DNA of 8,679 nt. It comes from JAHWJX01 sp036386655. Its GTDB lineage: Bacteria > Pseudomonadota > Alphaproteobacteria > Caulobacterales > Caulobacteraceae. The position numbers and the translations under genes are program-made. Where the stretch lies: NCBI GenBank assembly GCA_036386655.1, contig DASVVG010000161.1:1-8679 (forward strand), given 5' to 3'. The notes under the pieces are model-generated. The model saw only the letters and a list, made by a program, of their open reading frames with translations, made no database searches and was not told the origin of the DNA. Below, one piece after another: positions 1-7,749 of this stretch. Within the stretch, counting starts at the first letter, position 1; every line of letters begins with the position of its first letter.

Positions 1-49
1 TAGCCCCTAAGAAGGGCGCCGACCGGGGGCGGACGTCCAACGAGCCGTG

Positions 50-130
50 CGGAGCGCCTCCTGTCGCTCACACAATCCAACCGCTCGCCTCCGGCTTCGC
101 ACCCGGAGGAGGGCGACACGAAGCGCTCCG
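50..130. repeat. Imperfect nested inverted repeat downstream of the S41 peptidase gene
   Basis: Three nested complementary pairs are visible: CGGAGCGC (50-57) with GCGCTCCG (123-130), GTCGC (63-67) with GCGAC (113-117), and CCTCCGG (88-94) with CCGGAGG (103-109) around an 8-nt loop. Together they could fold into one long interrupted hairpin. It lies 56-136 nt beyond the stop of the leftward peptidase gene, so it could shape that transcript's 3' end, or it could be a REP-like intergenic palindrome. No T-tract follows on either strand, so a classical intrinsic terminator is unlikely. The rest of 1-185 shows no gene I can support. Confidence 0.4.
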
Positions 131-185
131 CAGCCCTCCCACCTTCGCAGCCGAAAGCGCGAGGACGATGATCCGCGCCCGCGCC

Positions 186-1439
186 TCAGCGGACCAGCAG
201 CTCCAGGGCCTTCGCGAGGTCCGGGTCGCGCCCCCGGCACAGGTCCTCGCGCGTCCAGGTCACCGCCTCGTGCGGCGGCACTGCCTTGTCGCCAACGTTC
301 TCGCCGTCGGCCTTCCAGATCCCCGCCGTCGGCGCCACCAGCACCCACCCGCCGCTCAGCGGAAAACGTTCGCTGCTCAGCAGCACGCCCGCCGTGGGCG
401 CCCCCACCAGCCGCGCCTTGGTCAGGGTCTTCATGTACCAGGCGAAGCCGTCCGCGGCGCTGCCGCTGTCCGGTCCGATCAGCACCACGACGGGTTTGCG
501 ATAGGCCTTCGCCCCCAGGTTCTCGCTGTAGAAGGCGGCGCCGCCCTTGTTGTCCTGCAGCGACTTGATCACGGCCTCGGTCGTGTAGGCGCGGTCCACG
601 CGCGGCGCTGCCAGCACGTCGGCCTTGGTCACGGGCCGGCCGAGCGCCGCCAGGTACGGCCGCGCCAGCAGCACCACCGCCGGCTGCACGCCTTCGCTGA
701 AATAGCTGCCCAGCCGCAGCACGCTCATGTTGCCGCCGCTGTTGTCGCGGATGTCGATGACCAGGCCCTGCGTGTCGGCCAGCGCCGCCATCGCCGCGTC
801 CGCGAGCGCGTCGGAGCCGTCGTCGAACCGGTCGGCCTTCAGGTAGCCGATCTTCACGCCCGGCTTCACCGTCACCGACGCCCAGCGGAACGAGGGCTCC
901 GCCGGCGGCCAGAACGCCCGCTCGCGACGCACCTGCACGGTGCGCGCCTTCCCGTCGCAGCCCTCCACCCGCAGGTCGGCCATGGAGCCGAGCGGCCCGG
1001 AGGTCGCCGCCGCGTCGGACAGGATGCGCTCGCCGGGATGAAGGCCGACGGCGCGGGCATGGGATCCCTCCGCCGTGCTCCAGATCACCGACTGCCCGCC
1101 CACGGTGCGCATCTGCACCGCCGGGCTCGCGTGTCCGGTCACCGCCGCGGAGGCCGCGGGCGCGACCAGGTAGAGGTGCGAGGCCTTCAGCTCGCCGAGC
1201 ATTTCGCCCGCCAGCCGCCGGAACTCGGCGTCGGTCTTCACGCCCGCGAGCTTCGCCCGGTGCCGCTCGCGCGCAGCCTTCCAGTCCACGCCGTGGAAGT
1301 AGGGGTCGTAGAAGTTCTGGTCGACGGTCCTCCAGACCTCGTCGAACAGCGCCGCGTAGCTCGGAGCCGCCGCGGTTTGGGCCGGCGCGGGCGTCGCGCT
1401 CAGCAGGAGCGCCGCGCAGGCGCCGATCACGCGTTTCAT
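186..1439 (-). CDS. Exported S41-family serine peptidase (C-terminal-processing/tricorn-like)
   Basis: A 417-residue protein predicted to be secreted to the periplasm, where S41 enzymes cleave unfolded or C-terminally exposed substrates; its own substrate is unknown. Residues 1-20 form a signal peptide (MKR, hydrophobic core, APA before Q21). Residues about 28-92 resemble the N-terminal S41 helical domain and end in SHLYLV. Residues about 100-180 look like a PDZ-type segment. The core holds GLVIDIRDNSGG (225-236) and GPDSGSAADGFA (322-333), with Ser327 the likely nucleophile. The tail (VPPHEAVTW, then GRDPDLAKALELL) is typical of the family's C-terminus. After PTAG (348-351), where CtpA-type enzymes carry the general-base Lys, there is Val352. 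A His/Ser/Glu arrangement as in tricorn-type enzymes (candidates His88, Ser327, Glu380) is therefore more plausible; this is inferred. The ATG start is supported by GGGAGGG 7 nt upstream. The gene appears monocistronic. Confidence 0.88.
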   Translation of the reverse strand: MKRVIGACAALLLSATPAPAQTAAAPSYAALFDEVWRTVDQNFYDPYFHGVDWKAARERHRAKLAGVKTDAEFRRLAGEMLGELKASHLYLVAPAASAAVTGHASPAVQMRTVGGQSVIWSTAEGSHARAVGLHPGERILSDAAATSGPLGSMADLRVEGCDGKARTVQVRRERAFWPPAEPSFRWASVTVKPGVKIGYLKADRFDDGSDALADAAMAALADTQGLVIDIRDNSGGNMSVLRLGSYFSEGVQPAVVLLARPYLAALGRPVTKADVLAAPRVDRAYTTEAVIKSLQDNKGGAAFYSENLGAKAYRKPVVVLIGPDSGSAADGFAWYMKTLTKARLVGAPTAGVLLSSERFPLSGGWVLVAPTAGIWKADGENVGDKAVPPHEAVTWTREDLCRGRDPDLAKALELLVR

Positions 1440-1539
1440 CAGAAATCCCTCCCGGATGCTTCGTCATCTTCTGCAGGAGACGTTGAAGCGTGGCCATAGA
1501 GGCGGCGGCGCGGGTGAAATCTTCGTAACGCCGAAAAGC

Positions 1540-1573
1540 GAAAGGCCGCCGCGGCGAACCGCGACGGCCTTTC
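1540..1573 (-). terminator. Rho-independent terminator of the 21-codon gene
   Basis: Arms 1540-1554 and 1559-1573 pair over 15 positions with a single mismatch. Read on the minus strand the loop is TTCG, a stabilising tetraloop, and the arm ends in CCTTTC followed by GCTTTTC, a short T-rich run. It lies about 40 nt after the stop of the small minus-strand ORF and before the S41 gene, so it should separate those two units. The structure is nearly symmetric, but the plus strand has no convincing gene running into it. Confidence 0.75.
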
Positions 1574-1613
1574 CATCGTCTTCGGAACCGCGATGCGGTC
1601 CGCAAGCCAGTCT

Positions 1614-1679
1614 CTAGGAGGCGGCCTCGCAAGCGAGGGCCAGGCTCACGTCCGAACCACGGTTGAAGCAATGAGACAC
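1614..1679 (-). CDS. Putative 21-residue small protein with an extreme Shine-Dalgarno region
   Basis: A GTG-started 22-codon ORF (stop TAG at 1616-1614) that begins MSHCFNRGSD and ends LACEAAS. It has two cysteines (positions 4 and 17), no membrane segment and no signal peptide. The case for translation rests on context. AAAGGAGG sits 7 nt before the GTG inside a 17-nt match to the anti-Shine-Dalgarno tail, and a strong terminator follows within 40 nt of the stop, giving a compact monocistronic unit. A weak candidate -10 (TACATT on the minus strand, 1722-1717) lies about 40 nt upstream, with only a poor -35. I do not recognise a named family and assign no function. It could encode a micro-protein, or be a translated RNA whose real role is ribosome binding. 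It is too short for ordinary gene callers. Confidence 0.6.
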   Translation of the reverse strand: MSHCFNRGSDVSLALACEAAS

Positions 1680-1695
1680 TGGATCACCTCCTTTC
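1679..1695 (-). promoter_or_regulatory. Ribosome-binding site complementary to 17 nt of the 16S rRNA 3' end
   Basis: The plus strand reads CTGGATCACCTCCTTTC, identical to the conserved 3' terminus of bacterial 16S rRNA. The minus-strand transcript therefore carries its full complement, GAAAGGAGGTGATCCAG, whose last base is the first base of the GTG start codon. Ordinary Shine-Dalgarno sites pair over 4-8 nt. Here the GGAGG core also has ideal spacing (7 nt) to the start. Sequence on either side does not resemble 16S rRNA, so this is not an rRNA gene end. Confidence 0.75.
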
Positions 1696-1828
1696 AGCTG
1701 TTGAACAGGGACCGCCAATGTAGGCGCCGAATCCCGCCTCCGAAAGGCGCTTCGGCCGCCGGGCGCGGACCCGCGCGCCTGCGGCGGGTTGACGCGGCCG
1801 CGCCGCCCCCCGACATCGAGCAGCAGAG

Positions 1829-2467
1829 ATGAACCCGCGACCGCCGCCCCACGAGCACGACCCGCGGCCGCTGTCGGAGGTTCTGCGCGAGCTCGCCGGC
1901 CGTTCCGGCGATCCGGAGCTCCGCGTCGGCGAGGTGATCGACACCTTCGACGAGCGCGCCTTCGGCGGCATCCTGATCTTCCTCGGCCTGCTCAGCCTGA
2001 TCCCGATCCCCGGCGCGACCACGCTCACGGGCATTCCGCTCATCTTCGTCGCCGTGCAGCTGATCATGGGCCGCGAGACCCTGTGGCTGCCGCGCAAGCT
2101 GCTCAGGAGCGGCGTGAGCCGCGCCAACTTCTGCGAGGGCCTTCAGCGCTGGCTCCGCTGGATCGAGAAGGCGGAGCGGCTGACGAAGCCGCGGATGCGC
2201 TGGGCCACCAGCACGGCCGCCGAGCGGCTCATCGGTCTCGTCTGCCTGGTCATGGCGCTGGTGCTGGTCCTCCCGCTCTGGTTCGGCAACCTGCTGCCGG
2301 CGATCGCCGTCATCCTGCTCTCGCTGGCGCTGCTCCAGCGGGACGGGGTTCTGGTGCTGATGGGGTTCGCCGCCGCGATCGGATCCTTCGTGGTGCTCTT
2401 CCTGGTCTGGGGCACCGTCGTCGCGGGCGTCGTCGGCACCTGGGAGTGGATCGTCACGCGCTTCTAA
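1829..2467 (+). CDS. ExoD-family (exopolysaccharide synthesis) integral membrane protein
   Basis: A 212-residue protein. After a Pro-rich, charged N-terminus (LSEVLRELAGRSG at 15-27, then a VGEVIDTFDERAFGG stretch), a hydrophobic block at about 46-80 contains LGLLSLIPIPGATTLTGIPL, a signature of the ExoD family. LWLPRKL follows at 85-91. Three further hydrophobic segments lie at about 133-151, 153-169 and 173-200, with PLWFGNLLPAIAVILLSLALLQRDG between and across them. The founding member, rhizobial ExoD, affects exopolysaccharide production and alkali tolerance. The biochemical role of the family is not established, so exoD is a family label and not a proven function. The Shine-Dalgarno before the ATG is weak (AGCAGAG). 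TTGACG at 1789-1794 is a possible -35 element but has no good -10. The Tat lipoprotein gene follows after 70 nt in the same direction. Confidence 0.85.
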   Translation: MNPRPPPHEHDPRPLSEVLRELAGRSGDPELRVGEVIDTFDERAFGGILIFLGLLSLIPIPGATTLTGIPLIFVAVQLIMGRETLWLPRKLLRSGVSRANFCEGLQRWLRWIEKAERLTKPRMRWATSTAAERLIGLVCLVMALVLVLPLWFGNLLPAIAVILLSLALLQRDGVLVLMGFAAAIGSFVVLFLVWGTVVAGVVGTWEWIVTRF

Positions 2468-2537
2468 CCTTGCGGGTTTGTCACTTGCCGAGCGCCGCGG
2501 GAACGCTCCACGTTGCCCCCGCTACGAGGGAGCTCCC

Positions 2538-3620
2538 ATGACGATCCACACCCGCCGCGGCCTCATCCTGGGCGCGGGCGCCCTGGCCGGCTGCGCCGCG
2601 CTTCCGCGAGCCGCCGCCGTTCCGCCGGGCCCGCTGCCGGCCTGGACCAAGCTCTCGACCGAGCCCTTCCGGGGCAAGCAGGACGACGTCTTCATGCTGC
2701 CTTCGGGCGTCGGCTGGTACGGCAACGGCACGGGCAAGCTCTACAAGACGGTCGACGGCGGCGCCTCGTGGACGAAGGTCTGGGACAAGCCCGGCGTCTA
2801 CATCCGAGCGCTGGGCTTCCAGGACGAGAACGTCGGCTACCTCGGCAACATCGCCGGCTACTACCCGACCGCCACCGACAAGACCTCGCTCTACCTGACG
2901 CAGGACGGCGGCATGACCTGGACGCCCGCGCCCGCGCCGAAGGGGCCCGAGCTGCAGGGCGTCTGCGCTATCGACGTGCTGCCGGGGCGGGGAGGGGGCG
3001 TCCGCGTCGGCGGCCGCGTCGGCGGCCCGGCCATCCTCGCGAGCTCCCGCGACGGCGGCCGGACGTGGGCCTCGCAGGACCTCTCCGACCTGACGAAGAT
3101 GATCCTCGACGTGAAGTTCGTGGACGCGCGCACCGGCTTCATCTGCGGCGCTTCCGACGCCGACAGCCGCAAGTCCAACCCCGTCATCCTGAAGACGTCC
3201 GACGGCGGGGCCACCTGGCGGCAGGTCTGGCGCGGCGACCGCCTCTTCGAGATCACCTGGAAGACCGCCTGGCCGACGAAACGGACCGGCTACGTCACCA
3301 TCCAGAACTACAATCCCGACACCAAGGTCTCGCAGCGCTACGTCGCCAAGAGCGTTGACGGCGGCGAGACCTGGGCCGAGCTGCCGGTCATCGACAGCCA
3401 CCCGTTCCGCGAGTTCGGGATCGGGTTCGTGGACGAGAACCGCGGCTGGATCGGCGGCACGACCACCGGCGTGGAGACGCTCGACGGCGGCGTCACCTGG
3501 CGGCCGGTCGAGCTCGGCAAGGCGGTCAACAAGATCCGCGTGCTGAAGGGCCGGCGCGGGCTCGAGGCCTACGCCATCGGCACGGACCTGCACAAATGGG
3601 AGGCGGCCGCTAAGGCCTAG
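2538..3620 (+). CDS. Tat-type lipoprotein with six Asp-box (BNR/Ycf48-like) beta-propeller repeats
   Basis: A 360-residue protein. The N-terminus has a twin-arginine pair (TRRGLIL, 5-11), a short hydrophobic stretch and a lipobox LAGC with Cys19, indicating Tat export and lipid anchoring. Asp-box motifs of the D-G-G-x-[ST]-W type occur at about 73-78, 123-128, 172-177, 222-227, 274-279 and 316-321. Several are preceded by a VGYLGN / TGFICGA / RGWIGG-type strand, so repeats fold as blades of a beta-propeller. Asp-boxes also occur in sialidases and in the photosystem II assembly factor Ycf48. No sialidase catalytic Arg/Glu/Tyr arrangement is evident, so a binding or scaffold role is more likely than hydrolysis. 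An upstream in-frame ATG at 2478 would add 20 residues that destroy the signal peptide. The ATG at 2538 has GAGGGAG 5 nt upstream and is preferred. A Gly/Arg-rich insertion lies at 149-163. The stop overlaps that of convergent grxD. Confidence 0.82.
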   Translation: MTIHTRRGLILGAGALAGCAALPRAAAVPPGPLPAWTKLSTEPFRGKQDDVFMLPSGVGWYGNGTGKLYKTVDGGASWTKVWDKPGVYIRALGFQDENVGYLGNIAGYYPTATDKTSLYLTQDGGMTWTPAPAPKGPELQGVCAIDVLPGRGGGVRVGGRVGGPAILASSRDGGRTWASQDLSDLTKMILDVKFVDARTGFICGASDADSRKSNPVILKTSDGGATWRQVWRGDRLFEITWKTAWPTKRTGYVTIQNYNPDTKVSQRYVAKSVDGGETWAELPVIDSHPFREFGIGFVDENRGWIGGTTTGVETLDGGVTWRPVELGKAVNKIRVLKGRRGLEAYAIGTDLHKWEAAAKA

Positions 3621-3958
3621 GCGTTCAGCACGCCCTGTTCGGCCAGGAACGGCTTCAGCTCGCCGGTCTGGAACATCTCCCGCACGATGTCGGAGCCGCC
3701 CACGAACTCGCCCTTCACGTAGAGCTGCGGGATGGTCGGCCAGTCGGTGAAGCTCTTGATCTCCTGCCGGATGCCTTCGTCCGACAGCACGTCCACGCCC
3801 ACGAACGGCACGTCGAGGTGGTCGAGGATCTGCACCACGACCGCGGAGAAGCCGCAGCGCGGCTGGTCGGGGGTGCCCTTCATGAACAGCACCACCGGAT
3901 TCTGGCTCACGGTGTTGGCGATGAAGTCGCGAGCGGGGCTCACGGGCGCGTCGGTCAC
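3617..3958 (-). CDS. grxD: CGFS monothiol glutaredoxin (Grx4/GrxD)
   Basis: A 113-residue single-domain monothiol glutaredoxin, the usual size for bacterial Grx4. The active-site CGFS motif is at 35-38 with Lys27 (MKGTP) before it. WPTIPQLY (73-80) supplies the cis-Pro loop and GGSD (87-90) the remaining glutathione-binding residues. Such proteins bind a glutathione-ligated [2Fe-2S] cluster as homodimers or as heterodimers with BolA proteins, and act in cytosolic Fe-S delivery and iron regulation. The start is GTG, with GGAGG 7 nt upstream. It is the last gene of the minus-strand run, 27 nt after the AKR-like gene; a BolA-family gene lies just beyond, fitting the known Grx-BolA partnership. 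The stop codon shares CTAG with the stop of the convergent beta-propeller gene, leaving no room for a terminator between them. Confidence 0.97.
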   Translation of the reverse strand: MTDAPVSPARDFIANTVSQNPVVLFMKGTPDQPRCGFSAVVVQILDHLDVPFVGVDVLSDEGIRQEIKSFTDWPTIPQLYVKGEFVGGSDIVREMFQTGELKPFLAEQGVLNA

Positions 3959-3985
3959 GGGCAGGCCTCCAGGCAGGGGTCTCAG

Positions 3986-4888
3986 CTAGGCCCGCCGCGC
4001 GCCGCCTTCAAGCTGCTCGGCCGAGAACCGCGCCATCTCCACCTGCGCCGACAGCCCCGCCGGCATCTCCCGGTCGGCGACCGAGGCCAGGGCCTCGAGG
4101 TGCTCGATCGACTGCGCCTCCACCATCACGGTGGCGATCTTCACGTCGGTGAGCGCGTAGGCGAGGCAGATCTCCTCGGACGTCCACTTCGGCGTCCGGT
4201 CGAGGAAGGCGTAGGTGCCCGCGCCCTCGAGCGGGTTCGCCGGCGACTTCTGGAAGGCACGGCCGAGCAGCCCTTTCGGGGCCGCCTCGCTCCGCCCCCG
4301 GAACTGCTCCGGCCAAGGGTCGTAGGACACGACCGTCATGTCCCGCTTCTGCGCCTCGATCAGCCGCCGCCGCTCGCGCCAGCCCGATCCGAGGTTGAAC
4401 GGGATCGTCAGCAGGTCGAACGCGCCGGCCGAGATGTACGCGTCGATGGCCTCGTCCACACCCGCCACGCCGATCATCTTGCAGCGGCCCGACGAGCGGG
4501 CCTGCTTCATCGTCGCCAGCGCCTGCGGCGACAGCTCGTCGCCCGCGGGGTCGTCCAGCACGATCACGTCGAACTGCTGCAGGCCGGTCCGGTGAAGCGC
4601 GTCGGTGATCTGCCGCGCGAGCCCCTCGGCGCTGAAGTTTCGCACCATCCCGCCGCCGACGCGCAGCGCCAGCACCAGCAGATTGCGGTCCACCGGCGCG
4701 ACGGCTTCGCCGACGCCGTACAGGACTTCCGGCTCGTTCGCCGGGAACTCGATGTAGTTGACGCCCTGCTCGAGCGCGGCGTGGACCAGCGCGATGCACG
4801 CCTCGGCGGCCATGCCGGAATTCTGCGGAATGCGCAGCGCGACCGCCGAAACCACCGAACCCGCACCGCCGAAAGGCCGGTACCGCAC
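3986..4888 (-). CDS. Aldo/keto-reductase-fold protein, probably catalytically degenerate
   Basis: A 300-residue protein with the overall layout of the aldo/keto reductase superfamily: RPFGGAGSVVSAVALR at the start, HAALEQGVNYIEF (36-48), a GLQQFDVIVLDDP strand (102-114), RCKMIGVAG (135-143) and a terminal IATVMVEAQSIEHLEALASV segment (251-270). The catalytic tetrad Asp/Tyr/Lys/His seems lost. The Asp position reads Glu47 (YIEF for IDTA), the Tyr position is in NEPE (51-54), the Lys position aligns with Arg76 (ALRVGG), and the His position reads Asp112 (VLDDP). NAD(P)H-dependent reduction is therefore doubtful; this alignment was made by eye. The start is GTG, 3 nt after the stop of the BolA-family gene, implying translational coupling, and grxD follows 27 nt downstream. 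An earlier start would run into the BolA gene. A function linked to the BolA-Grx Fe-S complex is inferred from position only. Confidence 0.8.
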   Translation of the reverse strand: MRYRPFGGAGSVVSAVALRIPQNSGMAAEACIALVHAALEQGVNYIEFPANEPEVLYGVGEAVAPVDRNLLVLALRVGGGMVRNFSAEGLARQITDALHRTGLQQFDVIVLDDPAGDELSPQALATMKQARSSGRCKMIGVAGVDEAIDAYISAGAFDLLTIPFNLGSGWRERRRLIEAQKRDMTVVSYDPWPEQFRGRSEAAPKGLLGRAFQKSPANPLEGAGTYAFLDRTPKWTSEEICLAYALTDVKIATVMVEAQSIEHLEALASVADREMPAGLSAQVEMARFSAEQLEGGARRA

Positions 4889-4891
4889 GGT

Positions 4892-5134
4892 TCAGCCCTG
4901 CTCCGCCGGAGCGGACGTCTCGAGCGCCAGCGCGTGCAGCTCGCCGCCCATCTTCCCCTTGAGCGCCGCGTAGACTAGCTGGTGCTGCCGCACCCGCGGC
5001 AGCCCGCGGAAGGCGGCGGTGGTCACCCGCGCCCGGTAATGGTCGCCGTCTCCCGCGAGGTCCTGGATCACGATCTCCGCGTCCGGGAACGCCTCGAGCA
5101 GGTGCGCGCGAATCTCGTCGGCGGACATGGGCAT
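4892..5134 (-). CDS. BolA/IbaG-family protein
   Basis: An 80-residue one-domain BolA family protein. GDGDHYRARV (28-37) resembles the IbaG-type loop (GDGSHF in E. coli IbaG), followed by FRGLPRVRQHQLVY (42-55) with His51, and ELHALALET (65-73) containing the conserved HA pair. BolA proteins of this short class partner CGFS glutaredoxins and ligate a shared [2Fe-2S] cluster through histidine. The gene lies 80 nt after purL and 3 nt before the AKR-like gene, with grxD next in the same direction. ATG codons at 5134 and 5128 are both possible starts (MPMSADE or MSADE). Neither has a clear Shine-Dalgarno, so the 2-residue difference is unresolved. The symbol is left blank because bolA and ibaG are both used for such genes. 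Confidence 0.93.
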   Translation of the reverse strand: MPMSADEIRAHLLEAFPDAEIVIQDLAGDGDHYRARVTTAAFRGLPRVRQHQLVYAALKGKMGGELHALALETSAPAEQG

Positions 5135-5192
5135 GGCCGATGAGCTTTGCCGTCCCGGTCGTTAACATCGCGCTTACGATGATCGCGGCTGC

Positions 5193-5207
5193 GGCCCCTT
5201 CGGGGCC
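5193..5207 (-). terminator. GC hairpin after purL, weak or attenuating terminator
   Basis: GGCCCC and GGGGCC form a perfect 6-bp stem with a 3-nt loop, 8 nt after the purL stop. Read on the minus strand it is followed by CGCAGCCGCGATC, with no T-run. It is therefore either a weak terminator that allows read-through into the BolA gene, or a structure stabilising the 3' end of purL mRNA. Confidence 0.3.
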
Positions 5208-5214
5208 CGCGCGC

Positions 5215-7416
<2,202 letters not shown>

Positions 7417-7448
7417 GGCCCGCGGGTTAGCGGAGATTCCGGAGCCGG

Positions 7449-7475
7449 GGAACAGCCCGGCGTCTCGCCCGCTTC
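7449..7475 (+). promoter_or_regulatory. Candidate EcfG-type (general stress response) promoter
   Basis: GGAAC (7449-7453) is followed by 16 nt and then CGCTTC (7470-7475). The alphaproteobacterial general-stress sigma factor EcfG/SigT recognises GGAAC-N16/17-CGTT, so the -35 is perfect, the spacing is right, and the -10 differs by one base (CGCT for CGTT). Transcription would start near 7482, leaving a short leader with GGGAGAGG just before the ATG at 7501. It lies in the 84-nt gap divergent from purL. A chance match is possible because only about 8 defined bases agree. Confidence 0.42.
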
Positions 7476-7500
7476 TCTAGGGAGGACGGGAGAGGCCCTC

Positions 7501-7746
7501 ATGGACCAGGACGGACCTGCATCGAACGACCCCGAACGCGCCATCGACGCCGCGGGCGGCGGCATGGGCGACGGAAGCGACCCGGCGAGCTCGAGCACCG
7601 AACAGCCGGGCCCCGGACTCCAGAAGGAGCTGAAGGAGGGCGCGCTCGGCCAGGCGCTGGCCAGCGTGGCGGGCCAGCCGGGCCTCGCCCAACCCACCGA
7701 CGAGAGCAAAGCGGAAGCCGGCGGCGAGACGCCGGCGAAGGAGTGA
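7501..7746 (+). CDS. Small Gly-rich hydrophilic, probably disordered protein 1
   Basis: An 81-residue protein, unrecognised as a family. It contains 14 glycines, no cysteine and no Phe, Trp or Tyr. Composition is dominated by Gly, Ala, Pro, Asp, Glu and Ser, and it is acidic, with one short helix-prone stretch (LQKELKEGALGQALASVAGQ, about 40-59). No signal peptide or membrane segment is present. This matches the description of hydrophilins / LEA-like stress proteins (over 6 percent Gly, highly hydrophilic), a compositional class rather than a proven function. The ATG is preceded by GGGAGAGG and by a candidate EcfG promoter. It is first of four tandem genes; the next starts 3 nt after its stop. 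Confidence 0.72.
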   Translation: MDQDGPASNDPERAIDAAGGGMGDGSDPASSSTEQPGPGLQKELKEGALGQALASVAGQPGLAQPTDESKAEAGGETPAKE

Positions 7747-7749
7747 ACC

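Noticed and set aside
1440..1497. Short minus-strand reading MATLQRLLQKMTKHPGG just upstream of the S41 gene
   Set aside because: There is no stop near, so it continues as the shadow frame inside the peptidase gene, and no ribosome-binding site precedes it.
7..1671. Long minus-strand frame of 554 codons overlapping the S41 gene
   Set aside because: It is a high-GC shadow: Arg/Gly/Ala-rich low-complexity protein, no ribosome-binding site, and it is fully overlapped by the recognised peptidase in another frame.
1679..1695. Possible 3' end of a plus-strand 16S rRNA gene
   Set aside because: Only 17 nt match. The bases before it do not match the conserved helix 45 region, and no tRNA or 23S sequence follows.
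1684..2127. Minus-strand frame opposite the ExoD-family gene
   Set aside because: It is antisense to a well-supported membrane protein, its composition is Ser/Arg-rich, and it has no start-site signal.
2500..2514. GGAAC and CGTT before the beta-propeller gene, as an EcfG promoter
   Set aside because: The two elements are 6 nt apart instead of 16-17, and at 16 nt the sequence is GCTACG, which does not fit.
3818..5168. Long frames overlapping the BolA-AKR-grxD genes (3818-4978 plus strand and 4008-5168 minus strand)
   Set aside because: Both lie over genes with clear family motifs and encode biased Arg/His/Gly-rich sequence typical of GC-rich shadows.
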